Positions 44,057 to 54,085 of a stretch of 64,000 bases of DNA are shown piece by piece. This DNA comes from Candidatus Pelagibacter sp. RS40 (lineage in GTDB: Bacteria > Pseudomonadota > Alphaproteobacteria > Pelagibacterales > Pelagibacteraceae): the NCBI RefSeq assembly GCF_002101295.1, contig NZ_CP020778.1:1314806-1378805 (forward strand), given 5' to 3'. Positions within the stretch are counted from its first letter, which is position 1. The number at the start of each line of letters is the position of its first letter. The translations under genes and the position numbers were made by a program. Below the pieces are notes generated by a model, which was not told the origin of the DNA, did not search any database, and worked only from the letters and a program-made list of their open reading frames with translations.

Positions 44057-44503
44057 CTAGAATGGAATATCATCGTCCATATCGTTTTGAGCAATGCTAT
44101 TGTCTTCAAAATTTTGTTTATTATCTTGAGAAGGGATCGAATTTTGATTTCCACCACCTAACATTGTTAAAGAAGAATTATAACCTTGTATTAAAATTTC
44201 TGTCGAATACTTATCTTGACCAGACTGTTCATCTTTCCATTTTCGTGTTGAAAGTTGTCCTTCAACGTATACTTGTGCGCCTTTTTTGAGATACTGTTGA
44301 ACGACACTAACTAGTCCCTCGTTAAATACAACCACTCTATGCCATTCTGTTTTCTCTTTTTTTTCTCCTGTGTTTTTATCTTTCCAGGATTGACTAGTTG
44401 CAAGGCTTAATCTTGCAACACTTTTGCCATTTACCATTTGTTTCACTTCTGGATCTGCGCCTAATCGACCGATTAAAAGTACTTTATTTAAACTACCTGC
44501 CAT
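44057..44503 (-). CDS. ssb: Single-stranded DNA-binding protein
   Basis: A 148-aa SSB. The OB fold covers residues 1-110 ([43 protein letters not shown] as [14 protein letters not shown]), then a flexible Asn/Gln-rich linker and the acidic tip DMDDDIPF that recruits partner proteins. It is divergent from uvrA, the usual ssb-uvrA arrangement. I found no SOS box in the 80-base gap. Confidence 0.96.
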   Translation of the reverse strand: MAGSLNKVLLIGRLGADPEVKQMVNGKSVARLSLATSQSWKDKNTGEKKEKTEWHRVVVFNEGLVSVVQQYLKKGAQVYVEGQLSTRKWKDEQSGQDKYSTEILIQGYNSSLTMLGGGNQNSIPSQDNKQNFEDNSIAQNDMDDDIPF

Positions 44504-44583
44504 AATATTTTATATCTGATATGTTTATTTATATCACTTATTAAGTTGAATATTAATTTTATTAATCTAAAGCAACAAAAATT

Positions 44584-47460
44584 ATGCTTAAAAAGATAGT
44601 TATTAAGGGTGCAAAAGAGCACAATTTAAAGAACATCTCACTAGAGATTCCAAAAGATAAATTTGTTGTTATTACTGGTCTGTCTGGTTCTGGAAAATCA
44701 TCTCTAGCATTCGATACTATATATGCAGAAGGTCAAAGAAGATATGTGGAAAGTTTATCTGCATATGCAAGACAGTTTTTAGATAAAATGAAAAAACCGA
44801 ATGTTGACTTGATAGAAGGATTAAGTCCAGCAATTTCAATTGAACAAAAAAATACATCAAAAAATCCACGATCAACCGTTGCTACTGTAACTGAGATTTA
44901 TGATTATATGAGAGTACTTTATGCAAGAGCTGGCGTGCCCTATTCGCCATTTACTGGTAAACCAATTACATCTCAAACTATAAGCCAAATTGTTGATAAA
45001 ATTAAAGAACTGCCAAAAAAATCTACAATCTTCTTATATGCTCCAGTCGTTAGAGGTCGTAAGGGTGAGTATAAAAAAGATATTTTAAATTATAAAAAAA
45101 GAGGTTTTAGAAAAATTAAAATAGAAGACCAGCTTTATGAAATTGACAATGTACCAGAATTAAATAAAAAAGTTAAACATGATATATCTATACTAGTAGA
45201 TAGAATTGTTATTAATTCATCACTTGGAAATCGATTAGCTGAAAGTGTAGAAACTGCTGTTAATTTAGCAAATGGTTTATTGTTTGTTGAATATGAAAAC
45301 GAAACATTACCAAAAAAATACCGAAAAGTAGAAAAACTAATTTTTTCTACAAAATTTGCTTGTCCAGAAAGTGGATTTACCATTGAAGAAATTGAGCCTA
45401 GACTTTTTTCATTTAATAGTCCCTACGGTGCTTGTGAAGAGTGTGAAGGTATTGGTGTAAAACTTAATGTAGATCCAAAATTAGTGGTTCCTAATGAAAA
45501 AAAAAGTATAGCAGATGGAGCAATTGAACCTTGGTCAAAATCTTCATCTATGTATTACGCCCAAACTTTAGCATCTTTAGCAAAACATTATGGATTTTCA
45601 CTTGATGAAAAATGGTCAAAACTTTCAAAAAAAATAAAAGATGTAATACTTTTTGGATCTGATGATGAGGAGATAAAATTTACTTATGATGATGGTTATG
45701 AAAAATATTCTCACAAGAAAACTTTTGAAGGTGTTGTTAATAATTTAGAGAGAAGATATTTAGAGACTGATAGTGATTGGAAAAGAGAGGAAATAGCTCA
45801 ATATCAATCTGATACAAAATGTGAAAGATGCAACGGTCAAAGGTTAAAAGATGAGGCTTTATGTGTCAAGATTAACGAACTTAACATTAGCGAAGTAACA
45901 GAAAAATCAATTTACGATGCAAAAGAATGGTTTAGATCTTTAAATAACAATCTAGATAAAAAACAATTAAAAATTGCACAGCACATATTAAAAGAAATAA
46001 ATGAAAGGTTAGATTTTTTATTAAACGTTGGTCTTGATTATTTAACACTTTCAAGAGAGTCTGGAACTCTATCGGGTGGAGAAGCTCAAAGAATTAGACT
46101 AGCATCTCAAATTGGTTCAGGACTTACAGGAGTTTTATATGTTTTAGATGAACCATCAATTGGATTGCACCAAAAAGACAATGTTAAATTAATTGATGCT
46201 TTAAAAAGATTAAGAGATCTTGGTAACACTGTGATTGTTGTTGAACACGATACTGAAACAATGGAAAACGCAGACCATATAATTGATCTTGGGCCAGAAG
46301 CTGGGAATAAAGGTGGTCAAGTAGTTGCACAAGGTTGTTATGAAGAAATTTTGAAAAATAATGATAGCATTACTGGAAGATATTTATCAAATAAAAGCTT
46401 TATACCAATTCCAAAAAATAGAAGACTTGCAAAAAATGGAAGATTTTTAGAAATCAATGGTGCAAGTGGTAATAACTTAAATAATGTTAATCTTAAAATT
46501 CCATTAGGTAGTTTTACTTGTGTTACAGGGGTGTCAGGAAGTGGTAAATCAACTTTAGTTCTTCAAACTCTTTACAACGCTTTAAACCTTACACTAAATA
46601 ATAATAAATCTAGAAAAATTCCTCAACCTTTTAGAGGTTTTAAAGGTATTGAGTTAATTGATAAAGTTATCGATATTGATCAATCTCCAATTGGACGAAC
46701 ACCAAGGTCAAATCCTGCAACATATACTGGTGCATTTGGGCCAATAAGAGACTGGTTCACAAACTTACCAGAGTCTAAAAGTCGTGGTTACAAACCAGGT
46801 CGTTTCTCTTTTAACGTTAAAGGTGGAAGGTGCGAGGCTTGTGAAGGTGATGGAGTAATCACATATGAGATGCATTTTTTACCTGACGTATATATTACTT
46901 GTGATGATTGTAAGGGAACAAGATATAATAGAGAAACATTAGAAATTAAATTTAAAGATAAGAGTATTGCTGATGTGTTGAATATGACAGTTGATGAAGG
47001 TTGTGAGTATTTTGAGAATATATCAAATATTAAAACAAAACTTCTAACACTTAAGAAAGTTGGACTTGGGTATATCAAAATTGGACAACAAGCAACTACT
47101 CTATCAGGTGGTGAAGCACAAAGAATTAAATTAGCAAAAGAATTATCAAAGAGATCAACTGGAAGAACAATGTATATTCTAGATGAACCTACAACTGGTT
47201 TGCATCAACATGATATTAAGAAATTATTAGAAATTCTACATACATTTGTTGCTACAGGAAATAGTGTAGTTGTTATTGAGCATAATCTAGATGTAATTAA
47301 AACTGCCGATTATATTATTGATATGGGTCCAGAGGGAGGTGTTAAGGGAGGAAATATTATAGCTGAAGGAAAACCTGAAGATGTGGCAAAAGTTGACGGT
47401 AGTTACACTGGAAAATTTCTAAAACCTCTTTTAAATACAAAATTTAAAAAAACTGCTTAA
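44584..47460 (+). CDS. uvrA: Excinuclease ABC subunit A
   Basis: Damage-recognition ATPase of nucleotide excision repair (958 aa). The first ABC half has [20 protein letters not shown] (Walker A) and [19 protein letters not shown]; the second has [18 protein letters not shown] and [19 protein letters not shown], with [14 protein letters not shown]. The C-terminal zinc finger [21 protein letters not shown] is complete. In the first finger CPESGF has Ser at one usual Cys position, which I believe is common in alphaproteobacteria. Full length. Confidence 0.97.
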   Translation: MLKKIVIKGAKEHNLKNISLEIPKDKFVVITGLSGSGKSSLAFDTIYAEGQRRYVESLSAYARQFLDKMKKPNVDLIEGLSPAISIEQKNTSKNPRSTVATVTEIYDYMRVLYARAGVPYSPFTGKPITSQTISQIVDKIKELPKKSTIFLYAPVVRGRKGEYKKDILNYKKRGFRKIKIEDQLYEIDNVPELNKKVKHDISILVDRIVINSSLGNRLAESVETAVNLANGLLFVEYENETLPKKYRKVEKLIFSTKFACPESGFTIEEIEPRLFSFNSPYGACEECEGIGVKLNVDPKLVVPNEKKSIADGAIEPWSKSSSMYYAQTLASLAKHYGFSLDEKWSKLSKKIKDVILFGSDDEEIKFTYDDGYEKYSHKKTFEGVVNNLERRYLETDSDWKREEIAQYQSDTKCERCNGQRLKDEALCVKINELNISEVTEKSIYDAKEWFRSLNNNLDKKQLKIAQHILKEINERLDFLLNVGLDYLTLSRESGTLSGGEAQRIRLASQIGSGLTGVLYVLDEPSIGLHQKDNVKLIDALKRLRDLGNTVIVVEHDTETMENADHIIDLGPEAGNKGGQVVAQGCYEEILKNNDSITGRYLSNKSFIPIPKNRRLAKNGRFLEINGASGNNLNNVNLKIPLGSFTCVTGVSGSGKSTLVLQTLYNALNLTLNNNKSRKIPQPFRGFKGIELIDKVIDIDQSPIGRTPRSNPATYTGAFGPIRDWFTNLPESKSRGYKPGRFSFNVKGGRCEACEGDGVITYEMHFLPDVYITCDDCKGTRYNRETLEIKFKDKSIADVLNMTVDEGCEYFENISNIKTKLLTLKKVGLGYIKIGQQATTLSGGEAQRIKLAKELSKRSTGRTMYILDEPTTGLHQHDIKKLLEILHTFVATGNSVVVIEHNLDVIKTADYIIDMGPEGGVKGGNIIAEGKPEDVAKVDGSYTGKFLKPLLNTKFKKTA

Positions 47461-47493
47461 TATTGTAAAAAAAACATTGTATAATTAATTTTT

Positions 47494-48096
47494 ATGATTT
47501 CGATTCTACAATCATTATCAAAAACAGTTCATTTATCTTTAGGAATATCTGTAATTCTTTTTTTAGGTTTGTACTTTGCGAATGGAGGATTTGATATTGA
47601 TGTTTTATTCTGGAGCTGGGTATTCAGATATATTCATGTGATTGTAGCAACTATGTGGATTGGATTACTGTGGTATTTCAATTTCGTTCAAATACCTAAT
47701 ATGCCAAAAATACCAGATGAACAGAAACCTGCTATTGGAAAAGTAATAGCTCCATCCGCCCTATTCTGGTTTAGATGGGCAGCTTTAGTTACAGTAGTTT
47801 CAGGTTTAATTCTTGCATATTTAAATGGATATGTTCATCAAGCAATGACTTTAGGTATTGGTTCTGGTGGTGGTAAAAATACTGCAATAGGTATTGGTAT
47901 GTGGTTAGGATTGATAATGGCATTTAATGTTTGGTTTGTTATTTGGCCTAATCAAAAAAGAGCCTTAGGCATAGTTGAGTGTGAACCTGAGATAAAAGCA
48001 AAGTCCGCAAAAACTGCAATGTTATTTTCTAGAACAAATACTCTTCTTTCATTGCCAATGCTACTTTCAATGGTGGCTGCTCAAAATTTATATTAA
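47494..48096 (+). CDS. PuuD-like membrane protein (urate hydroxylase membrane domain)
   Basis: A 200-aa integral-membrane protein similar to the N-terminal membrane part of PuuD, a urate oxidase whose full form also has a C-terminal cytochrome c domain. SWVFRYIHVIVATMWIGLLWY, FWFRWAALVTVVSGLILAYL and GLIMAFNVWFVIWPNQKR match that domain and carry possible heme-ligand His. No CxxCH is present and the gene ends at the membrane part, so electron exit would need another partner. TATAAT at 47480 is a possible -10. Function should be regarded as unproven. It overlaps convergent secF by 4 bases. Confidence 0.7.
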   Translation: MISILQSLSKTVHLSLGISVILFLGLYFANGGFDIDVLFWSWVFRYIHVIVATMWIGLLWYFNFVQIPNMPKIPDEQKPAIGKVIAPSALFWFRWAALVTVVSGLILAYLNGYVHQAMTLGIGSGGGKNTAIGIGMWLGLIMAFNVWFVIWPNQKRALGIVECEPEIKAKSAKTAMLFSRTNTLLSLPMLLSMVAAQNLY

Positions 48097-48986
48097 TCTT
48101 TATCTTCTTTTACTATAGTTCGTTGCGATACTTTTAGGACAACTAAAATTGGGTTTGCAATATAAATTGAAGAATAAGTTCCAAATATAACACCCAAGAT
48201 CATTGCTAATGAAAATCCTTTTAGAATTTCACCTCCAAAAATAAAAATTGATAAAAGTGCTAATAGAGTAGTGGCAGATGTAATAATTGTTCTTGATAGT
48301 GTTTGGTTGATTGAAATATTTGTTAATTCAAAAATTTTAATATCAGAAAATTTTCTTAGATTTTCTCTAACCCTATCAAATATTACAACCGTATCATTCA
48401 TTGAGTATCCAACTATGGTAAGCACTGCTGCTACAATTGATAAATTTATTTCTAATGAAAATAGGGAGAAAACTCCAAGTGTAATGATTACATCATGAAA
48501 AAGTGCAACAATTGCTCCTAAACTAAATTGCCACTCAAATCGTATCCAAATATATAAAAGCATAGCTGCTAAAGATAAAGCAATAGCTATAATGCCTGAT
48601 TGTAAAAGTTCAGCACTTACCTTTGGACCAACATTTTCAACTCTTCTAAAATCTACCGTTCCAATTGAGCCTGAAAGTTTAGTTTTAATATTATCTATAA
48701 ATTTTGGATCATTTGAATTTTGTTTTTCAAATTTAATAATAAAGTCAGTGTCATTTCCAAAGTTTTTAACAGACACATCTCCAAGATTTAATTGATTAAA
48801 ACTATCTCTAATATTTTTAATATTTGCAGAATTTAAATCAGTTCTTAATTCAATTAATGTACCTCCTTTAAAATCAACACCATAATTTAACCCTTTAAAC
48901 GCCAATAGAATTAGCGATGTAACAATAAGAACAATTGAGAGAATATTGAATGATTTGTAAAACTTATTAAACGATATTTCTCTCAT
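48093..48986 (-). CDS. secF: Protein translocase subunit SecF
   Basis: Inner-membrane partner of SecD (297 aa, six helices), using the proton gradient to complete protein export. YGVDFKGGTLIELR is in the first periplasmic loop region, VGPKVSAELLQSGIIAIA and YSMNDTVVIFDRVREN with the conserved Asp are in helices 4-5, and LSRTIITSATTLLALLSIF follows. It starts at the last base of secD. It is the last gene of the long minus-strand train that begins at dgt. Confidence 0.95.
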   Translation of the reverse strand: MREISFNKFYKSFNILSIVLIVTSLILLAFKGLNYGVDFKGGTLIELRTDLNSANIKNIRDSFNQLNLGDVSVKNFGNDTDFIIKFEKQNSNDPKFIDNIKTKLSGSIGTVDFRRVENVGPKVSAELLQSGIIAIALSLAAMLLYIWIRFEWQFSLGAIVALFHDVIITLGVFSLFSLEINLSIVAAVLTIVGYSMNDTVVIFDRVRENLRKFSDIKIFELTNISINQTLSRTIITSATTLLALLSIFIFGGEILKGFSLAMILGVIFGTYSSIYIANPILVVLKVSQRTIVKEDKD

Positions 48987-50539
48987 TATATTAAACTCTC
49001 TTTTTCCTTATTTTTAATCACATAAAATGCAGTAAAAAGTCTCGCTATGAAGTATACAGAGAATAGCGTAGTTAGAATTCCAACACCTAATGTTATTGAA
49101 AATCCTTTGATTGGACCAGATCCCATGAAAAATAATATTACAGCTGCTATTAATGTAGTAATATTTGCATCTAAAATTGTAGTTCTTGATTTTGTATAAC
49201 CAGAATCGAAAGCAATAATTGGATTTCGCTCAGATTTAATTTCTTCTTTTATTCTCTCAAAAATTAAAACATTTGCATCAACTGCCATTCCAACAGTCAA
49301 GATTATTCCTGCTATTCCAGGCAATGTTAGAGTAGCTTCGAATATCGTTAATACACCAACAAGTAAAAATAAATTTGAAATTAATGCTAAATTCGCAATT
49401 ACACCAAAAACTCTATATTTATAAATCATGAATAGTACTACTAATATAAAACCAATTATTAATGACATTATCCCAGCATCAATTGAATCTTGTCCAAGAT
49501 CGGGTCCTACTGTTCTCTCCTCAATAATGTTAAGAGGTGCGGGTAAAGCTCCAGATCTTAATAATAAAGCTAAATCTGTTGCTGATTGAAATGTAAAATC
49601 TCCTGATATTTGACCTGATCCACCAATTATAGGCTCTCTAACTGATGGAGCGCTAATAATTTTACCATCAAGTATAATTGCTAGTCTTTTTCCAACTCCT
49701 GTACTAGTAGCTTTTCCAAATTTTTTTGCACCTACTCTATCCAAAGTAAAAGATACAACTGTTTCATTGGTTTGAGAGTTCATAGATGGTTTTGCATCTA
49801 CTAAGTTGTCACCACTTAAGATAATACGCTTACTAACAATTGCGTTCTCAGAACCATCTTCAAATTCTAATTTTTCAGTTCCAAAAGACTCCTCGGTATT
49901 TTGAGTAATAAATTGAAAAGTCAAATTAGCAGTTTTTCCTAATAAAGATTTTATTCTGCCAGGGTCATCTAAACCAGGCAATTCTACTAAAATTCTATCA
50001 TTCCCTCTTTTTAAAATATTTGGTTCATTGGTTCCAACCTCATCAACTCTTCTTCTTACAATTTCAATTGCTTGATCTAGAGAAGCATTCTTTAATAGAA
50101 CAAGTCCGTATTTAGAAAGGGTTAATTTAAAAGAGTCTTGATTTTTTACAAAATCAAATTCATGTGACTTATACTGTTGATAGTAAGGATTAATTTCACT
50201 TTCATCATCATCTAAAATATTGTTTAATTCATCAGATTTGTCTGGGGTAGTATCAAAAATAATTGAATTATTATCTACGGTATAATTTCTTGTAATAATA
50301 TTTTTATCCTTAAAAAAATTTTTCAACTCCATAACTTTGTTTTGGAGTTTTTGAGTAATTACAGGCTTATTATCAATTTCGAGTAGTAAGTATGAACCAC
50401 CTTGTAGATCTAATCCAAGTTTTATATTTTTTGAAAAAAAATTATCATCTATCTTAAAAAAGTTTGAGAGGGAAAAATAAGATAAAATTAAGGTAAATAT
50501 AATTACACTAAATATTCTTAATTTTGAAAAGTATAACAT
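48986..50539 (-). CDS. secD: Protein translocase subunit SecD
   Basis: Export auxiliary protein of 517 aa. LGLDLQGGSYLLLEID near the N-terminus, the P1 periplasmic domain with AIEIVRRRVDEVGTNEP and ILVELPGLDDPGRIKSLLG, then the membrane part LPGIAGIILTVGMAVDANVLIFERIKEE with its Asp. This is the usual RND-like SecD. It is preceded by yajC after 11 bases and coupled to secF. Confidence 0.95.
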   Translation of the reverse strand: MLYFSKLRIFSVIIFTLILSYFSLSNFFKIDDNFFSKNIKLGLDLQGGSYLLLEIDNKPVITQKLQNKVMELKNFFKDKNIITRNYTVDNNSIIFDTTPDKSDELNNILDDDESEINPYYQQYKSHEFDFVKNQDSFKLTLSKYGLVLLKNASLDQAIEIVRRRVDEVGTNEPNILKRGNDRILVELPGLDDPGRIKSLLGKTANLTFQFITQNTEESFGTEKLEFEDGSENAIVSKRIILSGDNLVDAKPSMNSQTNETVVSFTLDRVGAKKFGKATSTGVGKRLAIILDGKIISAPSVREPIIGGSGQISGDFTFQSATDLALLLRSGALPAPLNIIEERTVGPDLGQDSIDAGIMSLIIGFILVVLFMIYKYRVFGVIANLALISNLFLLVGVLTIFEATLTLPGIAGIILTVGMAVDANVLIFERIKEEIKSERNPIIAFDSGYTKSRTTILDANITTLIAAVILFFMGSGPIKGFSITLGVGILTTLFSVYFIARLFTAFYVIKNKEKESLI

Positions 50540-50550
50540 TTAAATTAATG

Positions 50551-50835
50551 TTATTTTTTTGGCTCTGCAGTATTTATTAAACCTTGAATTCCAGTAGCTC
50601 TAACTACCTCAACATTAATATTTTCGGCGATTTGTACTTCAACTTTGTCATTATCAATTATTCTTTCAACAGTACCAACAATTCCACCTGAAGTTACAAC
50701 TTTGTCCCCTCTTTTTAAATTTTCAACCATTGCCTTATGTTCTTTAACTTTCTTTTGTTGCGGTCTAATTAAAAAGAAATAAAAAATAACAAATATTAAA
50801 ATTAACGGTATAAATTGTCCAATTCCACTGTCCAT
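50551..50835 (-). CDS. yajC: Preprotein translocase subunit YajC
   Basis: A 94-aa single-helix inner-membrane protein of the SecDF-YajC complex. IPLILIFVIFYFFLIRPQQKK is the helix plus the RPQ motif; GDKVVTSGGIVGTVERIID is the conserved cytosolic strand region. In related genomes surE, pcm and a peptidase gene lie between serS and yajC; here only 54 bases separate them. Confidence 0.93.
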   Translation of the reverse strand: MDSGIGQFIPLILIFVIFYFFLIRPQQKKVKEHKAMVENLKRGDKVVTSGGIVGTVERIIDNDKVEVQIAENINVEVVRATGIQGLINTAEPKK

Positions 50836-50889
50836 ATGATCCTCTAAAGTTTAAGATTATTTATACTATCTAATTTTTAATGACAACTC

Positions 50890-52149
50890 CTAATTGTTCG
50901 AAATCTTGTCAATATTTCCCATATAGGGTTTCAAGACTTCTGGAATTGTAATTGAGCCGTCCTCTAATTGATAGTTTTCAAGAATGGCAATAAGGGTTCT
51001 ACCTACTGCTAAACCACTACCATTAAGAGTACCTACAAATTCGATATTATTATTATTATTTTTATATCTAGCTTTCATTCGTCTGGCTTGGAAAGATCCA
51101 CATGAAGAACAGCTTGAAATTTCTCTGTATTTGTTTTCTGAAGGAAGCCAAACTTCTAAATCATATGTTTTTTCTGCTCCAAAACCCATGTCACCAGTAC
51201 ATAAAATAATTTTTCTATAAGGTAATTTTAGATCATCTAATATTTTAGTTGCACATTCCGTCATTCTCTCAAGTTCCTGCATGCATTGATTATTTTCGAC
51301 AATGCTTACAAGTTCAACTTTATAAAATTGATGTTGTCTAATCATTCCTTTTGTATCTTTTCCATAACTGCCAGCTTCTTTTCTAAAACAAGGTGTTGAT
51401 GCAACTAACCTCATAGGAAGTTTTTTTTTATCAATAATTTGGTTTTTAACCATATTTGTTAATATTACTTCGGCTGTAGGTATCAAAAATTTTCTATCAT
51501 TTTTATCATCAAATTTAATTTCAAATTGGTCATTTTCAAATTTTGGTAATTGTCCAGTTCCAAACATAGTTTCATCAGTTGCCATCAAAGGAGGTGATAT
51601 CTCTGTATATCCATTTTTTTGAATATGTGTATCGATCATAAAATTAGAAATTGCTCTTTCAAGAGCAGCTAACTTATCTTTAACAAATACAAATCTAGAA
51701 CCAGTAGTTTTTGTAGCTAAATCAAAATCTAGCATATTTAGTTTTTCACCTAATTCATAATGACTTAATGGTTTAAATTTGAAATCTTTGATTTCACCCG
51801 ATTTAGTAACTTCAATATTATCATTTTCATCTTTACCAACAGGAACCTCATCCAATGGTAAATTAGGTATTGAACTTAGTAAATTATCAAGTTCATTTTT
51901 AATAATTTTTTGTTTTTTTGATAAATTTTCAATTTGCTTGGATATTTCTTTAGATTTTTCAAATAAAGATTCATCTTTTGATTTAGAGATATTTTTTTTC
52001 TCCCTTTCAAATTTTTCTTTTTCTTGAATTAACTGTCGATTTTTTTTATCAAGATCTAAAATTTGGTCATAATTAACTTCAGAATTTCTATGACTGAGAG
52101 ATTTTTTAAAATATTCTAAATTTTCTCTTATTTGTTTTAAATTATGCAT
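50890..52149 (-). CDS. serS: Seryl-tRNA synthetase
   Basis: Class II synthetase of 419 aa. The N-terminal coiled coil spans residues ~30-100 (Lys/Glu-rich). Motif 2 is in TPCFRKEAGSYGKDTKGMIRQ and motif 3 in GSGLAVGRTLIAILENYQ; TAEVILTNM and EISSCSSCGSFQARRM are the serine-site segments. Complete. It overlaps tatC by 8 bases, following the alphaproteobacterial tatABC-serS order. Confidence 0.96.
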   Translation of the reverse strand: MHNLKQIRENLEYFKKSLSHRNSEVNYDQILDLDKKNRQLIQEKEKFEREKKNISKSKDESLFEKSKEISKQIENLSKKQKIIKNELDNLLSSIPNLPLDEVPVGKDENDNIEVTKSGEIKDFKFKPLSHYELGEKLNMLDFDLATKTTGSRFVFVKDKLAALERAISNFMIDTHIQKNGYTEISPPLMATDETMFGTGQLPKFENDQFEIKFDDKNDRKFLIPTAEVILTNMVKNQIIDKKKLPMRLVASTPCFRKEAGSYGKDTKGMIRQHQFYKVELVSIVENNQCMQELERMTECATKILDDLKLPYRKIILCTGDMGFGAEKTYDLEVWLPSENKYREISSCSSCGSFQARRMKARYKNNNNNIEFVGTLNGSGLAVGRTLIAILENYQLEDGSITIPEVLKPYMGNIDKISNN

Positions 52150-52900
52150 TTTTTTCTTCTGCTTTTCTCTCGATTATATTTACAGAAAAAATTGATAATT
52201 CATATAAAATAAGCAGCGGAACAGCTAAACCAATTTGTGTAATTGGATCAGGTGGAGTTAAAATTGCTGCAGCTGCAAATATCATTACTACAACATATTT
52301 TCTTCTCTCTTTTAAAAAAGTTGAATTAATAACTCCAATTCTTGCTAATAAACTTAAAACTACAGGTAATTGAAAACTCAAACCAAAAGCAAATATTAAT
52401 TTCATTACTAATGATAAATATTCATTAACTTTTGCTTCAAGCTGGATAGGTAAATTTGTACTTGCTCCTAAACTTTCAAATGACAAAAAAAACTTTATCG
52501 CAAGTGGCATTATTAAATAATAGACAAGCATACCCCCTAAAAGGAATAAAATTGGAGTAATAATTAAATAAGGCATAATTGCTTTCTTTTCATGAGTATA
52601 AAGTCCAGGTGCAATAAACTTCCAAATCTGTATCAAAATAAATGGACTAGTGATAAAAAAAGCTGCAAAAAAAGATACTTTTAAATAAGTTAAAAAAGTT
52701 TCCTGAAGAGCTGTAAATATTAATCTTCTTTCAATACCATCATCTCTAACTGCTTCAGCATATGGGTTAACTAAAAACCCATAAATGTACTCTGAAAAAA
52801 AATAACAAATTACAAACAATACAGATAAAAATATTAATGAATGTATTAATCTTTTTCTAAGTTCAGCTAAGTGGCTTATGAATCCTGTTTCTTTATCCAT
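52142..52900 (-). CDS. tatC: Twin-arginine translocase subunit TatC
   Basis: Signal-peptide receptor of the Tat pathway (252 aa, six helices). FISHLAELRKRLIHSLIFL is the conserved N-terminal segment; the periplasmic loop with FVNPYAEAVRD (seen as LVNPYAEAVRD), then WKFIAPGLYTHEKK and AFGLSFQLPVVLSLLAR follow. It comes after tatB (8-base overlap). The Tat machine would serve the possible Tat substrate at 38.4 kb. Confidence 0.95.
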   Translation of the reverse strand: MDKETGFISHLAELRKRLIHSLIFLSVLFVICYFFSEYIYGFLVNPYAEAVRDDGIERRLIFTALQETFLTYLKVSFFAAFFITSPFILIQIWKFIAPGLYTHEKKAIMPYLIITPILFLLGGMLVYYLIMPLAIKFFLSFESLGASTNLPIQLEAKVNEYLSLVMKLIFAFGLSFQLPVVLSLLARIGVINSTFLKERRKYVVVMIFAAAAILTPPDPITQIGLAVPLLILYELSIFSVNIIERKAEEKNA

Positions 52901-53132
52901 TTATATCTTTTATGTTTTCTTTTTTTTCAGATGATTTTTTTATAATATTTTCATCTTCTATTGAGTTGTCTGTAATTTCTGATACTTGATTTTGTACATC
53001 ACTTAAATATCTTTTAATTAATCCAATCCAAGATCCCATTTTTTTTAACATTAAAGGAAAGTCTTTAGGTCCTACAACAATAATTGCTATAGAAACTATT
53101 ATTAAAATTTCTAACCAGCCAATTTGTGGCAT
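52893..53132 (-). CDS. tatB: Sec-independent protein translocase TatB
   Basis: A 79-aa protein with one N-terminal helix, GWLEILIIVSIAIIVVGPKD, then an amphipathic helix (FPLMLKKMGSWIGLIKRYL) and a short acidic tail. The Glu near the start of the helix and GPKDFP hinge mark TatB rather than TatA. It is shorter than E. coli TatB (171 aa), which is usual for small alphaproteobacterial genomes. It lies between tatA and tatC. Confidence 0.9.
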   Translation of the reverse strand: MPQIGWLEILIIVSIAIIVVGPKDFPLMLKKMGSWIGLIKRYLSDVQNQVSEITDNSIEDENIIKKSSEKKENIKDING

Positions 53133-53135
53133 TTA

Positions 53136-53348
53136 TTACTCTTTGTTATTGGAGTCTTGATTATTTGAGTCTTCGTTTTCTGTGATATTTTTTGGTTGTG
53201 TATCTTCTGTAGGGTCAGTTGCCATACCTTTTTTAAAACTTTTAATCCCTTTAGCGACATCGCCCATCAAACTAGAGATTTTACCTCTCCCAAACAGTAA
53301 AACTACTAGTATAACTACAATTGCTATCTGCCAAAATCCTATACTCAT
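53136..53348 (-). CDS. tatA: Sec-independent protein translocase TatA
   Basis: A 70-aa pore-forming Tat subunit. [21 protein letters not shown] is the membrane helix and FGRGK hinge; [14 protein letters not shown] is the amphipathic helix; the tail is Asn/Asp/Glu-rich. It ends 3 bases before tatB and follows scpB by 44 bases, a gap that could hold an internal promoter. Confidence 0.93.
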   Translation of the reverse strand: MSIGFWQIAIVVILVVLLFGRGKISSLMGDVAKGIKSFKKGMATDPTEDTQPKNITENEDSNNQDSNNKE

Positions 53349-53392
53349 ACTTTATTTATACCCTTAATAGTTGTTTTTTTAAAGAAACTTTT

Positions 53393-54085
53393 TCACTCCT
53401 CACTTTCAGGTTTGAGAGTGCTATTTAACATTTCATCGATATCAGAATATATGTTTTCCTTTTTGTCTTCTTGCTTTTCCTTATAAAACTTTCCGGTACC
53501 AAAGATCGATGCATCAACAGAAGATGTATCAATAAGTCCAGCAGTCCCTAGTTCATCCACTGTTGGAAGATCAGATAATTTTTGAAGATTAAAATGGCTT
53601 AAAAAGTCATCTGTAGTTCCATACTGGATAGGTTTCCCTGGAATATCTTTTCTACCTTGTGGCTTAACCCAATTTAATTCCATTAGGATTTCTAAAGTAT
53701 TAGTGCCAAAGGCAACACCCCGTATCTCCTCTATCTCCGCTCGTGTAACCGGCTGGTGATAGACGATGATTGCCAATGTTTCTATAGCAGCTTTTGATAG
53801 CTTTTTCTCAACAGTTTTTTGTTGAGACATTAATGATGATAAATTTTGTGCCGTTCTAAAAGACCACTTATTTGAAATACAAACTAAATTAATGCCTCTG
53901 TTTGTATAGAATGTTTGTAGCTTTTGTAATATTTTTAAAACATCAGTATTTTTTGAAATTTTAGTTTCTATTGTTTCTATACTTAGTGGTTCTGCAGCTG
54001 CAAAAACAATAGCTTCAACTTCTCTTTCTATTTCAGTCATTTTTGAAGGAAAATTTAAAACGTTATCTTTTTTTAACTTATTCAT
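53393..54085 (-). CDS. scpB: Segregation and condensation protein B
   Basis: Kleisin-binding winged-helix partner in the SMC-ScpAB condensin (230 aa). EREVEAIVFAAAEPLSIETIE is the first winged helix; SKAAIETLAIIVYHQPVTRAEIEEIRG and GRKDIPGKPIQYGTTDDFLSHF-type segments (PGKPIQYGTTDDFLSHF) are diagnostic. The C-terminal ~50 residues are Lys/Glu-rich and probably disordered. Starts 4 bases inside scpA. Confidence 0.94.
   Translation of the reverse strand: MNKLKKDNVLNFPSKMTEIEREVEAIVFAAAEPLSIETIETKISKNTDVLKILQKLQTFYTNRGINLVCISNKWSFRTAQNLSSLMSQQKTVEKKLSKAAIETLAIIVYHQPVTRAEIEEIRGVAFGTNTLEILMELNWVKPQGRKDIPGKPIQYGTTDDFLSHFNLQKLSDLPTVDELGTAGLIDTSSVDASIFGTGKFYKEKQEDKKENIYSDIDEMLNSTLKPESEE

Noticed and set aside
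44014..44289. 91-aa plus-strand frame over ssb and the gyrA start
   Set aside because: Antisense shadow of two well-supported genes.
44504..44583. SOS (LexA) box between divergent ssb and uvrA
   Set aside because: No GTTC-N7-GTTC or similar pair is present in the 80-base gap.
45355..45480. Degenerate first zinc finger of UvrA (CPESGF) as a novelty
   Set aside because: The same Cys-to-Ser change is, to my knowledge, common in alphaproteobacterial UvrA.
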